DNA of 64,000 nt from Flavobacteriales bacterium. GTDB lineage: Bacteria; Bacteroidota; Bacteroidia; UBA10329. A program made the position numbers and the translations under genes. The notes below the pieces were generated by a model. The model saw nothing but the letters and a program-made list of their open reading frames with translations. It was not told where the DNA came from and did no database searches. Location of the stretch: contig WGMW01000022.1 in NCBI GenBank assembly GCA_016124845.1, positions 16,098 through 80,097 on the forward strand, given 5' to 3'. This document shows, one piece after another, positions 46,311-55,754 of the stretch. The number at the start of each line of letters is the position of its first letter. The stretch's first letter is position 1.

Positions 46311-47948
46311 TTATTTCAATTCAACACGGATCAATCGCTGTGTGCCTTTTCCTCCTTGGATGTAAACGATCACTTCATCAGAGAACAATTGATCGACCTT
46401 CGAATCATTTTCAAGCATTCCGCCCGCTTCGTCGGTGGTCCAAGCTTTTTCTCTGGTTATTTCTCCATCATTGGAAATATCGCAGGTGGCTATTACAACT
46501 GGGTTGTCTCCGGTAGCGAATGTGTAAACCTTGGAACCATCCCAACCTGGAGCAATGTTCTTAAAGTTGTCGTTGTAGATGAAGTAAAGCTTGTCGTTGG
46601 TGTAAGCAAACGAGTAACCCACGCTATTGGGGTTCGCACTGTCCTGATGCTTAGGGATCTTCTTCGACCACAGGATATTTCCTTCGGGATCGACATTGAT
46701 GACGATGATATTTCCATGCACGTACTTCTTGATCTGCATTTTACCGACCCGCTGGTAATAGGTGTAAAAACGCTCGCCTACCAAGAGTACTCCGCCATCA
46801 GATTTCTGAACCGTGTGATCCAGATAGAAAAGGTCCATTCCCACACGGTCTTTCCCTTTGCTTTTCTCTTTCTCAAACTTTTTCACTTTTCGTTCTGACC
46901 AGTATTGAGTCTTGAACTCCTCGGTAAATGCATCGAAGCTGATGTGTGTCGGTTCGCCAGCGTCCACATCCCAAAAGCTCAGATAGGCACCATCTATCAG
47001 GTTGTATTTGGTTTTTGGATTGTCATTATAAAACCCGCTGATCATCACTTTACCGTCTTGCGACCATCTGATGCTTGAACTGAGGATCTTCTTGTCTTTG
47101 AATCCAACCTTTGCATTTTTGGTCGATTCCTTGGTGATCTTGAAAACGTAGGTTTCAAACCGCTTGCTTGCATCATAGTCGCGTCCTTTGTCCTGCACGC
47201 CCCAGGTCAGCACCTCTCCTTCATTGTTGATGCTGAAAGCATTGTAGCTTCCGCTGTTCGCCATGCGGAAAAAGAAATTTCCACCTCCCGCAGAAACCCA
47301 ATCCTGATTGACAACCTTGAATACCTTGTCTTTGCTTATGTAGAACTTTTCGGTCTTTTCCCATAGAGGTTTGAATTCGCGGTCGAAGACCATGAATTTG
47401 AACCTTCTGTAACGGTCTTTCTCTTCGGGCAGTTTGAGGGTTACCAGAAACAGGCCTCCGTCCGGTGACCGGTCCACTTGTGTAAATGCATTTGCGAAAT
47501 TCTTGTAGAACGCCTCTCCTTTAAGAGTGAAGATCTCCGTGTCATCCTTATTTGGGGCCAACTTGTCCTTGTTCAGGGTTCGGCAATAGAGTTTGTTGGT
47601 CTTTGCTTTTTTGTCCGATATCGAGTAGAACTCATAGATGGCATCGTCAATTTCCATGTGGAACTCTGAGTTGCGCAGTACTTTCTCTTTCGGGTACTCT
47701 ATCTCATTCTTGTTCTTGCGCTTGAGGTCATAGCCGTATTTGGCGTATGTTACCTCCCGTCCTTTGGCAAAATGGGTATAGAATGCTTCGCTGTCGCCAC
47801 CAATGAAGGAGCCAACGGTTGTGCCAACATCACGCTTTTCCTTCGGGCCAAAGAAGACATCGAAATTTTTTGCTTCGGTCTGAACCTTCTGAGCAAATGC
47901 TACAGACAAGCCTGCGCAAAAAACGATTAGGGTTAGGAGTTTTTTCAT
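46311..47948 (-). CDS. Secreted protein of unknown function, beta-propeller-like
   Basis: This 545-residue protein has a signal peptide cleaved after AFAQ. Repeated strand-turn patterns with Asp/Gly turns (VFDREFKPLWEKTEKF, FSINNEGEVLTWG, SIRWSQDGKVMISGFYND, INVDPEGNILWSKKIPK, DISNDGEITREKAW) suggest a beta-propeller of the kind that ends blades with ...G.v.w. I recognise no enzyme motif. It starts 10 bases after the HtrA-like protease stop on the minus strand, so the two are probably co-transcribed. Confidence 0.72.
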   Translation of the reverse strand: MKKLLTLIVFCAGLSVAFAQKVQTEAKNFDVFFGPKEKRDVGTTVGSFIGGDSEAFYTHFAKGREVTYAKYGYDLKRKNKNEIEYPKEKVLRNSEFHMEIDDAIYEFYSISDKKAKTNKLYCRTLNKDKLAPNKDDTEIFTLKGEAFYKNFANAFTQVDRSPDGGLFLVTLKLPEEKDRYRRFKFMVFDREFKPLWEKTEKFYISKDKVFKVVNQDWVSAGGGNFFFRMANSGSYNAFSINNEGEVLTWGVQDKGRDYDASKRFETYVFKITKESTKNAKVGFKDKKILSSSIRWSQDGKVMISGFYNDNPKTKYNLIDGAYLSFWDVDAGEPTHISFDAFTEEFKTQYWSERKVKKFEKEKSKGKDRVGMDLFYLDHTVQKSDGGVLLVGERFYTYYQRVGKMQIKKYVHGNIIVINVDPEGNILWSKKIPKHQDSANPNSVGYSFAYTNDKLYFIYNDNFKNIAPGWDGSKVYTFATGDNPVVIATCDISNDGEITREKAWTTDEAGGMLENDSKVDQLFSDEVIVYIQGGKGTQRLIRVELK

Positions 47949-47958
47949 CTAAGTGGGT

Positions 47959-49635
47959 CTATTGGTTGATTTTGATTTTAAGTGATTCTTCGATAGTCGT
48001 GGCCGGAATGGCAAAACCGATGTCATCCACGCTTCGGCTTCGCATTTCTGAGGTAACGATTCCCATCAGGATCCCGTCAGGTCGGATGAGCGCGCCACCG
48101 CTGTTCCCTCCACTGATGGCCACATCTGTCTGTATCAGTTGGTGGCCACCGAACTTCCGTTTTCCGGAGATGATGCCGCGCGTTACGGTCTGTCCCAACT
48201 CCACATCTGCCGGAGTTCCAATGGCGTAGGCATCTGCGCCTGTTTCAATCTGATTTGAGAGAGCAAGTTTCAACGGTTTCAGACCTGTGGTGTCGAGTTT
48301 TAGCAGCGCAAGGTCAATGGCCTCGTTCATTCGGATGAACTTCAGCGGGATCTTCTTTTCCACATCATCACCCATAATGGCTTTCAGGTCGGTGGTGTCA
48401 TCCTCAACCACGTGGGCATTGGTCACGATGTAGCCATCAGGTGTGATCACGCATCCACTTCCGTGACCTTCGTTGGTAACAACGGTGACGACCGATTTTA
48501 CCGCATCGCTAACAGAACTGACAAACTCAGAACCGGAATTAAGGTCAAGTTCTTCCTCTTCGGTCAGCGGAATCGGGACAGGGCTGCTCAAGATGGATTG
48601 AACCGTATCCAATGCAAGGAAACGTTTGAAAGAATTGTCCAACGCTTCCACAAATGACTCTCGGATGATGGACTCTTTGCCATCCTTGTCCAACGATTCC
48701 TCGTTGAATTCAACCCATTCTGAATTTCCATGAAAAGTCTTGTCATACAGGTATTGCAGTTCGTCCATCGTTTCCAAGGCCCACGCTGTACGCACCTCGC
48801 ATCGCAGCTTCTCGTCTGCGGTGATGTAAACCAACGAAACTGTTCGACTGTCCAGTTTCAAGGTTTTGTCAAGAGCCGCGTTGGCAGAATCGATCCCGTA
48901 TTCTGCATCGATAAGTAGCTTGCTGATGTCTTCGTAGATCTTCAGGTCGGCCATGGACTGAAACTCGTCCGTTGAATCCCGTACCTCATAACCGTACCCG
49001 TTTGTGAACTGTTTCATTGTGGGGTAATCGTGCACCTTCACTCCGTTCTTCGATAATTTGAACTCGTGGTCTCCTGCCGTAATGAAGAGCTGGTTGGTGT
49101 CTTTGGTCAGAATAGGAATTAGTTCGGGAAGGTCCACTTTCTTGGGGAAGATCTTTCCGGGAATAGGAATAATGGCCCCCCAAGCTGCGAGACCAACGCC
49201 CAGGTTGGTGTACATGAGCACGGTCTGTGCCGTTGAGGGCGAAACTCCCGAACCGAAACGTGAAGAGCTTTGGATAAAGTGGACCGGTGTGAAGATGGTA
49301 GCTACGATATTTGAGGATATCGCAAGCGCAATGTCTAAGCGTTTGAGGCGATTGCTCGAAGTACGGGTCAGCTCAATGGTGTTGCTGACGAATCCTGTCC
49401 TTTCCTGGCGTATGAAGTACCGCTTGTGAAAATGGTTCAGTTTGATCTTGGTCTTACGGGAGGTGATCTCCTCATAAGGGCCGTCTTCCTTCTCAGCAAT
49501 GGAAACAGTAACCTCCGGTGTGGCTGTGATGAATGCGGTTTTTCTGGTGAGTGCGATATATCCGCAACTTGAAAAAAGAAGATTGCTGGCCAAAATGGTG
49601 GTCAGCGTTAGACGCTTCAGGGTAGAAAAAATCAT
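47959..49635 (-). CDS. HtrA-like trypsin-fold serine protease, lipoprotein
   Basis: The ATG at 49633-49635 gives 558 residues with a lipobox FSSC (Cys24); upstream in-frame codons have no signal character. An N-terminal PEGA-like/unknown part of about 360 residues precedes a trypsin-fold domain with the triad His408 in TNAHVV, Asp441 in EAIDLALLKL and Ser512 in GGNSGGAL. The GSGCVITPDGYIVTNAHVV opening is HtrA-like, but no PDZ domain follows; the protein ends directly after the protease. It probably acts in envelope protein quality control or processing. Confidence 0.88.
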   Translation of the reverse strand: MIFSTLKRLTLTTILASNLLFSSCGYIALTRKTAFITATPEVTVSIAEKEDGPYEEITSRKTKIKLNHFHKRYFIRQERTGFVSNTIELTRTSSNRLKRLDIALAISSNIVATIFTPVHFIQSSSRFGSGVSPSTAQTVLMYTNLGVGLAAWGAIIPIPGKIFPKKVDLPELIPILTKDTNQLFITAGDHEFKLSKNGVKVHDYPTMKQFTNGYGYEVRDSTDEFQSMADLKIYEDISKLLIDAEYGIDSANAALDKTLKLDSRTVSLVYITADEKLRCEVRTAWALETMDELQYLYDKTFHGNSEWVEFNEESLDKDGKESIIRESFVEALDNSFKRFLALDTVQSILSSPVPIPLTEEEELDLNSGSEFVSSVSDAVKSVVTVVTNEGHGSGCVITPDGYIVTNAHVVEDDTTDLKAIMGDDVEKKIPLKFIRMNEAIDLALLKLDTTGLKPLKLALSNQIETGADAYAIGTPADVELGQTVTRGIISGKRKFGGHQLIQTDVAISGGNSGGALIRPDGILMGIVTSEMRSRSVDDIGFAIPATTIEESLKIKINQ

Positions 49636-49718
49636 TGTTATTCGGTGGGTGAGTCGTATTTGAGATTGCCCGACAAAATACAATTTTAGTGTTAGCTGGT
49701 TCGGCCTCTGCAAATAAA

Positions 49719-49743
49719 AAAGGATGGCTTGCGGCCATCCTTT
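49719..49743 (-). terminator. Rho-independent terminator of the 49768 gene
   Basis: A 10-bp stem (AAAGGATGGC with its complement) and a 5-base loop; on the minus strand it is followed by TTTTATTTG. Confidence 0.85.
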
Positions 49744-49767
49744 CAATTTCGGTATGAATCGGAAGAA

Positions 49768-50391
49768 TTACTTCATTCCTTTCTTTGGCAACCACTTGGC
49801 AAATTCCTTACCTGCCTTGGCGTAGGATTCCTGAATACGGTTACCGGTATCCCAAGCCGCACCGTTGAATGCATTTCCAGGAGCTCCGATCAGATCCATT
49901 TCTCCAAGAGTTTTGTCAGAACCTGTTTCAACCAAACTGATTTTCAGGTTGATACTTGCTGGAACGGTCATTACCATTGGTACGCTGAATCCAGGCTCGG
50001 TCATGGTAGTATGAACGATAAGCGTGTACTTGGCATCGTCTCTTCCTGTTCCGATGGACATTCCTTCCTTGCTCATGCCTTTGTTGAACAACTCCTCAAA
50101 CTTCCCTTGAAAACGGCCTTCACGATCGGCCACCCAAGCCTTTGACCAGCTGTCGCCCCGTCCGGCCTCTTTTTCGTTGTATTCCTTGATCTTTTTTGCC
50201 ACGTAGGCCGTTTCTTTCATCTCATTCTTGCCCGTGCCAACGTTCATGTCATCATACTTGTACACAACGTTTACTTCCTTTTGACCGGACAAAGCTTTGA
50301 ATGAACCTTTGGTCAATTTCATTTTCTGGGCTGAGGCTCCCGTTGCGATCAGGACACCAACTACCATCGATAGAATAATTCTTGTTTTCAT
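49768..50391 (-). CDS. Conserved secreted protein of unknown function
   Basis: This 207-residue protein has a signal peptide ending GASAQ. The mature part (KGSFKALSGQKEVNVVYKYDDMNVG..., KYTLIVHTTMTEPGFSVPMVMTVPASINLKISLVET, KEFAKWLPKKG) looks like a conserved Bacteroidota family that I cannot name. It is a single-gene unit: a good promoter lies in front and a terminator behind. Confidence 0.72.
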   Translation of the reverse strand: MKTRIILSMVVGVLIATGASAQKMKLTKGSFKALSGQKEVNVVYKYDDMNVGTGKNEMKETAYVAKKIKEYNEKEAGRGDSWSKAWVADREGRFQGKFEELFNKGMSKEGMSIGTGRDDAKYTLIVHTTMTEPGFSVPMVMTVPASINLKISLVETGSDKTLGEMDLIGAPGNAFNGAAWDTGNRIQESYAKAGKEFAKWLPKKGMK

Positions 50392-50423
50392 TGCAGATTG
50401 ATTTGGTTAACGTGTTTGTAACA

Positions 50424-50453
50424 CAAATGTAACCGCCTTCTCAACATGTCAAA
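50424..50453 (-). promoter_or_regulatory. Complete Bacteroidota promoter (TTTG-N18-TACATTTG) of the 49768 gene
   Basis: On the minus strand TTTG (50450-50453) is followed by exactly 18 bases and TACATTTG (50424-50431). Both elements match the phylum's -33/-7 consensus, and the gene starts 33 bases further on. It is the best promoter in the window. Confidence 0.75.
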
Positions 50454-50499
50454 TAGGTAAAACTTCGTATTCATCAGAAATTTCACGTTTCCGATCCCA

Positions 50500-50507
50500 T
50501 ACTTTTG
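50500..50507 (+). promoter_or_regulatory. Promoter -7 box TACTTTTG before ruvB
   Basis: Exact match to TAnnTTTG, only 4 bases before the ruvB ATG, so transcription would begin at or very near the start codon. A -33 TTG is not evident. Confidence 0.45.
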
Positions 50508-50511
50508 AAAC

Positions 50512-51537
50512 ATGAATCAGAACCTCGATCCATCTTCCGAGAATCAGCTTCCCATTGACCGAGAAACGGAGCGGGCGCTGCGCCCCGTGGGCTTCAATGA
50601 GTTCAGCGGGCAGGACAAGGTGGTGGAGAATCTGAAGATCTTCGTTCAGGCGGCCAAACAGCGCGAGGAGGCGTTGGATCACGTGCTTCTGCATGGCCCG
50701 CCAGGGCTGGGCAAGACCACGTTGGCCAACATCATTGCCAATGATCTGGGTGTGAGTCTGAAATTGACATCAGGTCCCGTGTTGGACAAGCCTGGAGATC
50801 TTGCCGGACTGCTCACCAACCTCGAGCCGAACGATGTGCTGTTCATTGACGAGATCCATCGTCTTTCGCCCGTAGTGGAGGAATATCTCTACTCGGCCAT
50901 GGAAGATTACCGCATCGATATTATGATAGAGACCGGACCGAATGCGCGTTCGGTGCAGATCAACCTCAATCCATTTACGCTTGTGGGTGCCACCACTCGT
51001 TCCGGTCTGCTCACTTCGCCCTTGCGTGCACGTTTCGGGATCACCTCCCGCTTGGAATACTATGATGCGAAGGTTTTGGCGGGAATTGTGAAGCGATCCG
51101 CAGCCATTCTTGACGTTCCGATTGATGATGATGCAGCGGTGGAAATCGCGCGCAGAAGTCGTGGTACGCCACGGATCACCAATGCCTTGCTCAGGCGCGT
51201 TCGAGACTTCGCGCAGATAAAAGGCGATGGAACGATCACGAAGGATATTACGCAATTCGCACTCAATGCCCTGAATGTGGATAAGCACGGTTTGGATGAG
51301 ATGGACAACCGCATCCTCAGAACCATCATTGAGAAGTTCAAAGGCGGCCCGGTCGGGTTGACAACTGTTGCAACTGCCGTTGGAGAAGAAGCTGGAACCA
51401 TTGAGGAGGTTTACGAACCGTTCCTCATCATGGAAGGCTACATTTCCAGAACGCCTCGTGGCCGTCAGGCAACGGAACGCGCCTACGAGCATCTCGGAAA
51501 AGTAAGTCCAGGCCGTGAGGGAACACTCTTCGAATAG
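50512..51537 (+). CDS. ruvB: Holliday junction branch-migration helicase RuvB
   Basis: This 341-residue AAA+ ATPase drives branch migration of Holliday junctions with RuvA. It has the RuvB opening [23 protein letters not shown], Walker [12 protein letters not shown] at about 63-73, Walker [11 protein letters not shown], sensor 1 GATTRSGLL and the arginine-finger region SPLRARFGI, then the winged-helix DNA-binding domain ending in [15 protein letters not shown]. Length is standard. Its stop codon is followed directly by the GxxExxY frame. Confidence 0.97.
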   Translation: MNQNLDPSSENQLPIDRETERALRPVGFNEFSGQDKVVENLKIFVQAAKQREEALDHVLLHGPPGLGKTTLANIIANDLGVSLKLTSGPVLDKPGDLAGLLTNLEPNDVLFIDEIHRLSPVVEEYLYSAMEDYRIDIMIETGPNARSVQINLNPFTLVGATTRSGLLTSPLRARFGITSRLEYYDAKVLAGIVKRSAAILDVPIDDDAAVEIARRSRGTPRITNALLRRVRDFAQIKGDGTITKDITQFALNALNVDKHGLDEMDNRILRTIIEKFKGGPVGLTTVATAVGEEAGTIEEVYEPFLIMEGYISRTPRGRQATERAYEHLGKVSPGREGTLFE

Positions 51538-51954
51538 ATGGTTCACGCAGAGACGCAGAGAAACGGAGATTTCCAAATGCAGGAAAATGAGATAACCGGG
51601 ACGATACTCGACACGTGTATTCAGATTCATCGAGAACTTGGTCCGGGCCTTTTCGAGTCTGTTTATGAAGAGATTCTTGCATATGAACTGGAGAAACTGG
51701 ACTTGGATGTTCAGCGCCAACGCGCAGTGGAGGTTGAATGGGATGGCCGGAATATGGGGCTCGGTTTTCGAGCCGACTTGATTGTCGAATCCAAGGTCAT
51801 TATCGAACTGAAATCAATAGAGAAAATCGAGAAAGTCCATTTCAAGCAACTTCAAACCTACCTGCAGCTCACAGGAATTAGGGTTGGTCTTCTGGTCAAT
51901 TTCAATGAATCTTTGCTAAAAGATGGTTTTCATCGGGTTGTCAATGGATATTGA
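51538..51954 (+). CDS. GxxExxY family protein (PD-(D/E)XK nuclease-like), element 2
   Basis: The open frame gives 138 residues; the first 13 (MVHAETQRNGDFQ) are translated from the left inverted repeat, so the true start may be the ATG at 51577 (MQENEITGTILD). The family motif GPGLFESVYEEILAYELEK and the core FRADLIVESKVIIELKSIE are present, as in the copy at 8349, with clear divergence between the two. Function is unknown. It starts directly after the ruvB stop and lies just before queG. Confidence 0.9.
   Translation: MVHAETQRNGDFQMQENEITGTILDTCIQIHRELGPGLFESVYEEILAYELEKLDLDVQRQRAVEVEWDGRNMGLGFRADLIVESKVIIELKSIEKIEKVHFKQLQTYLQLTGIRVGLLVNFNESLLKDGFHRVVNGY
51542..51570 (+). repeat. Terminal inverted repeat of GxxExxY element 2 (left)
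   Basis: 29 bases beginning TTCACGCAGAGACGCAGAG. They match the reverse complement of 51987-52015 at 27 of 29 positions. The left border is 4 bases behind the ruvB stop codon. Confidence 0.88.
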
Positions 51955-51986
51955 TCATTCCCGTATTTACCGAAGTATCTGTCAAT

Positions 51987-52015
51987 ATCTCTGTTTCTCT
52001 GCGTCTCTGTGTGAA
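51987..52015 (-). repeat. Terminal inverted repeat of GxxExxY element 2 (right)
   Basis: On the minus strand it begins TTCACACAGAGACGCAGAG. The right border is 17 bases before the queG start. The inner motif GAGACGC is shared with element 1. Confidence 0.88.
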
Positions 52016-52032
52016 GTCAAAATTCGCTTTGC

Positions 52033-52950
52033 GTGAAAAATGAAGCTCTCATAAAACAAGAAGCCCAGCGATTGGGATTTCTGCAATGCGGTATTTCCAA
52101 AGCGGATTTTCTGGAGGAAGAAGCACCACGTTTGGAACGTTGGCTCAATGCCAACATGCATGGCGAAATGGGTTACATGGCCAACCATTTCGACAAGCGA
52201 TTGGATCCTCGGAAGTTGGTGGATGGCGCCAAAAGCATCATCACCGTTCTGCTCAATTATTATCCGTCAGAAACACAGAAAGACCAAGAAGCCCCAAAGA
52301 TCTCCAAGTATGCTTACGGTAACGATTACCATCATGTGATCAAAGGAAAATTGCGCGAACTGGTCAACTTCATCAATGAAGAAATCGGTGAAGTAGGAGG
52401 AAGGGCGTTTGTGGATAGTGCGCCCGTGATGGACAAAGCCTGGGCCGCCAAAGCAGGTTTGGGATGGATTGGCAAGAACACCAATCTCATCCATCCGAAA
52501 AACGGGTCATTCTTCTTTATCGGTGAGTTGATTTTGGATATTGAATTAGAACCCGACCAACCAATACGCGACCATTGTGGAACCTGTACGGCCTGTATCG
52601 ATGCTTGTCCGACTGGAGCGATCATCCAGCCGTATGTGGTGGATGGCTCCAAGTGTATTTCCTATTTCACCATTGAGTTGAAAGATGCCATTCCAACGGA
52701 GATGAAAGGCAAGTTTGACAACTGGGCATTCGGCTGCGATGTATGTCAGGATGTTTGTCCGTGGAACCGCTTCTCCAAACCGCACACCGAACCACAGTTC
52801 AACCCACACCCCGATCTTCTGGAAATGACCAAACAGGACTGGGAAGAACTCACCGAAGACGTCTTCAAAAAGGTGTTTCAGAAATCGGCCGTAAAACGCA
52901 CCAAGTTCAACGGGTTGAAGCGGAATCTGGAGTTTTTGAAGTCTAATTGA
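52033..52950 (+). CDS. queG: Epoxyqueuosine reductase
   Basis: The GTG at 52033 starts a 305-residue protein with the QueG opening [25 protein letters not shown]. The ferredoxin-like region has two 4Fe-4S motifs, [14 protein letters not shown] and [11 protein letters not shown], with the extra Cys in [10 protein letters not shown]. QueG uses cobalamin to reduce epoxyqueuosine to queuosine in tRNA. The start codon lies just behind the right repeat of the GxxExxY element, which has therefore separated it from any upstream leader. Confidence 0.94.
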   Translation: MKNEALIKQEAQRLGFLQCGISKADFLEEEAPRLERWLNANMHGEMGYMANHFDKRLDPRKLVDGAKSIITVLLNYYPSETQKDQEAPKISKYAYGNDYHHVIKGKLRELVNFINEEIGEVGGRAFVDSAPVMDKAWAAKAGLGWIGKNTNLIHPKNGSFFFIGELILDIELEPDQPIRDHCGTCTACIDACPTGAIIQPYVVDGSKCISYFTIELKDAIPTEMKGKFDNWAFGCDVCQDVCPWNRFSKPHTEPQFNPHPDLLEMTKQDWEELTEDVFKKVFQKSAVKRTKFNGLKRNLEFLKSN

Positions 52951-53224
52951 GACTCGCCAACTCCGCTTCCATCTGTGGTTTGGTGGTTTGCTTTAAGGCA
53001 AGGTCCTTCTCCAGTTTGGCCGTAATTTTTATCTGTGTGTTGGCCATGTATGGCACGTTATCGCGAATGGAGTAACCGACCAATTGCACGGTTTTTCCTA
53101 CTGGGATATTGGAGAATCTGATTGCTCCGGCCTGCTCATCATAATAACCGTCCATCACAGATTTTATGTCTTTGAATACCATTCGGACCGATGGGCGAAG
53201 CGAAGTGTCTACCATTACCAACAC
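52943..53224 (-). pseudogene. C-terminal part of the protein interrupted by an in-frame TAG
   Basis: These 93 codons continue the frame of the 53225 gene directly after a TAG, with no gap. The sequence VDTSLRPSVRMVFKDIKSVMDGYY reads on naturally from GWINCDRFPEISAKT. A GTG follows the stop, so separate translation is possible, but the simplest view is one protein split by a nonsense codon. The tail overlaps the end of queG by 8 bases. Confidence 0.6.
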
Positions 53225-54343
53225 CTACGTTTTGGCACTGATCTCAGGAAAACGATCACAGTTGATCCAACCCAGCTCGGTGGTTGACATGAGGTACGCG
53301 TTCAAAGCCACATCATTATCGGCCGAAGCCTTGGCGTTTTCCAGTTCTTTGGCGCGCTCTTCGGCCAATCGGGCCTGTTCTGCCTCCCATTCCTTCTGCT
53401 TCCGTTCGGCTTCGGCTTTGCGTTCTTCCCACTCGCGCAGGCTGCGGTCGTATTCTTCCTTGCTTACCAACTTGCCGTTGATGTAGAATTTCTCGCGAAC
53501 GATCGGGACGCGCTCAATAACCAGTCCCTTGTTCACCCAATCGAAGCTGCCGCTGCGGTCCACGCGACCATTGAACACTTGCATGCCTTCTTTGTCGGTT
53601 CCGTTCTTTGGAAATTCAAGATCAATGGCCTGTCCGTTTGTAATGTGGGCCTTTTCGTTCCCGGTATGTGCATCAAGATGGATGGTTCCACCCGTTTCCA
53701 GCATTTCACCGCCCGAACTGGTGTGGAGGTTGGCGTTGATGATCTGCCCTGCTCCGTAAACCTCCTTCAGCTCAACCGTCATCTGACTTGGAACATTGCC
53801 ATGCGTCAGCACCAGGGTATTTGCCGGAATGTTGATGACCGTTCCCTGTTCACCAACCAAGCGATTGTCTTCCCGAGGGTTGATGGTGAACGTCTGTACC
53901 GGAAGCGGCAGATACTCATCAATGGAAGTGAACACAGGTTCTACCCAACCGACCGCTTTGGTCAGGATCACCTCCAGGTCGAACGGTTTGCTTAGGTCAA
54001 CATCTGCCGGTTTCACCCGGTACGGATTCGTTACATCCACAATTTCAATCACATCTCCGTCTTTACCGATTCGTTTTAGGAGTTTAACGATGTTGTGGGC
54101 ACGTGCTGCCGTAATTTTGTTCTTCTCGCCCGTATTATGAACGTTTGATATTGGGCCATTGATGCCGAAACGCACCTTCTTGCCCGAAGCCAGTTTGGCA
54201 TACACGGCCTCAACAACTCTGGCGGGGCTTCCAGAAAGCTCAGAACTGTTGTAAGCAAAGAAAACGTTGTGGCGAGGAATGGTTTCTTCAGCGTTGTAGG
54301 CCACCAGCACAACGCCCACAAGGAGGGAAATGAGGATTTTCAT
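53225..54343 (-). CDS. Secreted protein with coiled-coil region, ending at an in-frame TAG
   Basis: This 372-residue part has a signal peptide (MKILISLLVGVVLVAYNAEE), two beta-rich regions (DNRLVGEQGTVINIPANTLVLTHGN...VTVELKEVYGAGQIINANLHTSSGGEMLETGGTIHLDA), and a charged coiled coil near 295-345 (EEYDRSLREWEERKAEAERK). The end LGWINCDRFP resembles a conserved motif of this Bacteroidota family. The following TAG is in frame with 93 more codons. Function is unknown. Confidence 0.65.
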   Translation of the reverse strand: MKILISLLVGVVLVAYNAEETIPRHNVFFAYNSSELSGSPARVVEAVYAKLASGKKVRFGINGPISNVHNTGEKNKITAARAHNIVKLLKRIGKDGDVIEIVDVTNPYRVKPADVDLSKPFDLEVILTKAVGWVEPVFTSIDEYLPLPVQTFTINPREDNRLVGEQGTVINIPANTLVLTHGNVPSQMTVELKEVYGAGQIINANLHTSSGGEMLETGGTIHLDAHTGNEKAHITNGQAIDLEFPKNGTDKEGMQVFNGRVDRSGSFDWVNKGLVIERVPIVREKFYINGKLVSKEEYDRSLREWEERKAEAERKQKEWEAEQARLAEERAKELENAKASADNDVALNAYLMSTTELGWINCDRFPEISAKT

Positions 54344-54462
54344 GATTCGTAGGATTAGACATTCGAACCATAAACGCAGAAGGATTTCCCGAAATTATTC
54401 GGGCAGAGCTGTTTTCTAACTAAATGTTAATCAGCGCAATAAGCGATTGATTGGAAGCGTTT

Positions 54463-55041
54463 TTATTGGTTTTTAGATTCGCTCCAGCGGAACGAATCCA
54501 ACTCAAACCCGGCAAGGTCGAGTACACGGTCAACAACCGTTAGCGCCAATGCCTCAAAGTCTTTCGGGTTGCTGTAAAACGATGGGCTGGCTGGCGCGAT
54601 GATGCCGCCCGCTTCTGTGATCGTTTTCATGTTATTGATGTGAATGAGACTCAAAGGCGTGTCTCGCGGAACAAGAATAAGTTTACGTCTTTCCTTGAGG
54701 ATGACATCCGCAGCGCGGGTCATCAGATCGTTGGAAACGCCTGTGGCAATACGCGCCATGGTTCCCATGCTGCAAGGTGCCACGATCATGGTCTCAAATC
54801 TGGCGGAGCCAGAAGCAAACGGAGCCAGGAAGTCATTGCTATCATAGATCTTGAATGGCAACTGTTCGAAATCGGAGTTGCCCAGTTCAAGTTTCCAGAC
54901 CTCCCGCGCATTGGAACTGAATACCACACCAACGTCTTCGATCTGGTCTTTCAGCTGGCCCAGTCGATCAAAAAGCACTTTGGCGTAGATGGAGCCGCTT
55001 GCTCCCGTAACTCCCACTACTATTTTTCTGCCTTTTTTCAT
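54463..55041 (-). CDS. ubiX: Flavin prenyltransferase UbiX
   Basis: This 192-residue flavoprotein makes the prenylated FMN cofactor of UbiD decarboxylases. It has the GVTGASGSIYAKVLFD opening, the VVFSSNAREVWKLE segment, and the FMN/phosphate region APCSMGTMARIATGVSNDLMTRAADVILKERRKLILVPRDTPLS, ending with IIAPASPSFYSNPK. Length is standard. No ubiD gene is in the window. Confidence 0.95.
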   Translation of the reverse strand: MKKGRKIVVGVTGASGSIYAKVLFDRLGQLKDQIEDVGVVFSSNAREVWKLELGNSDFEQLPFKIYDSNDFLAPFASGSARFETMIVAPCSMGTMARIATGVSNDLMTRAADVILKERRKLILVPRDTPLSLIHINNMKTITEAGGIIAPASPSFYSNPKDFEALALTVVDRVLDLAGFELDSFRWSESKNQ

Positions 55042-55104
55042 ATGAATGTTAATCCTCCACCTCGTTCCTCGGCACCTCCGTTAGAAGGAGGAACTTGGCA
55101 TCGG

Positions 55105-55743
55105 TCATTCTACTTTCACCTCGATCTGGTTCTTCTTCTTGGTCGCTTCGATCTTGTCTCTGTCCAAGGTTGTTTTGAACCAGAACCTAACAGAAAAAGC
55201 AATGACGTGGTTCATCCACCAATCCTGTTTGCGCATGCTGAGGATGGAATTGCTGTAGCGGGCGTTCACCTCAATTTTCCCTTTCCAGAAATAATAGCTG
55301 AGACCTGCCGCTCCGCTCCACTCCGCGCGATGATACACACTTGAATTTCGGCTCTCAACAGAATTCGTAACGCGGTCGAGCGAGCTGAGCAAGATGCCGA
55401 CCTGCGTTCCCAGTTCAATGCTCATGTTCTTGATGCCATACCAACGATACAGCACAGGGATTTCGAGCATATTATGGTTGTAGAGAATGAGCGTGTTGCC
55501 ATTCTTTACGGTCGGTGCCTGTCGGCTGCCTTTCTGAATGAATGAGAGTTCCAGTTGAAGCGTAGAACGCGGTGTGAAGCGATAATCTGTAAACGCACCT
55601 CCCCAAGCACCAACTTTATGGAATCCCACGATCGCATCTCCCGAAACCTGCGAGGTGCTGAGACCTGCGTACAGTCCGCCTCCGAAACCTTGCGCAACGG
55701 AGAAAAGTGGTAGGAAGGAAAGTAGAAAAACGAGAATCCGCAT
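55105..55743 (-). CDS. PorT-like outer-membrane beta-barrel protein
   Basis: This 212-residue protein has a signal peptide cleaved after SVAQ and about eight amphipathic strands (GGLYAGLSTSQVSGD, GGAFTDYRFTPRSTLQLELSFIQKGS, NMLEIPVLYRWYGIKNMSIELGTQVGILL, AAGLSYYFWKGKIEVNARYSNSIL, VIAFSVRFWFKT), as in the PorT/outer-membrane-barrel family of Bacteroidota. The charged tail after the last strand is unusual, since barrels normally end in the last strand. No specific role can be given. Confidence 0.75.
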   Translation of the reverse strand: MRILVFLLSFLPLFSVAQGFGGGLYAGLSTSQVSGDAIVGFHKVGAWGGAFTDYRFTPRSTLQLELSFIQKGSRQAPTVKNGNTLILYNHNMLEIPVLYRWYGIKNMSIELGTQVGILLSSLDRVTNSVESRNSSVYHRAEWSGAAGLSYYFWKGKIEVNARYSNSILSMRKQDWWMNHVIAFSVRFWFKTTLDRDKIEATKKKNQIEVKVE

Positions 55744-55754
55744 GTGCGGTAAAG

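Noticed and set aside
53225..53227. TAG as pyrrolysine codon
   Set aside because: No pyrrolysine genes are visible and the phylum is not known for it; a mutation, an error or re-initiation is simpler.
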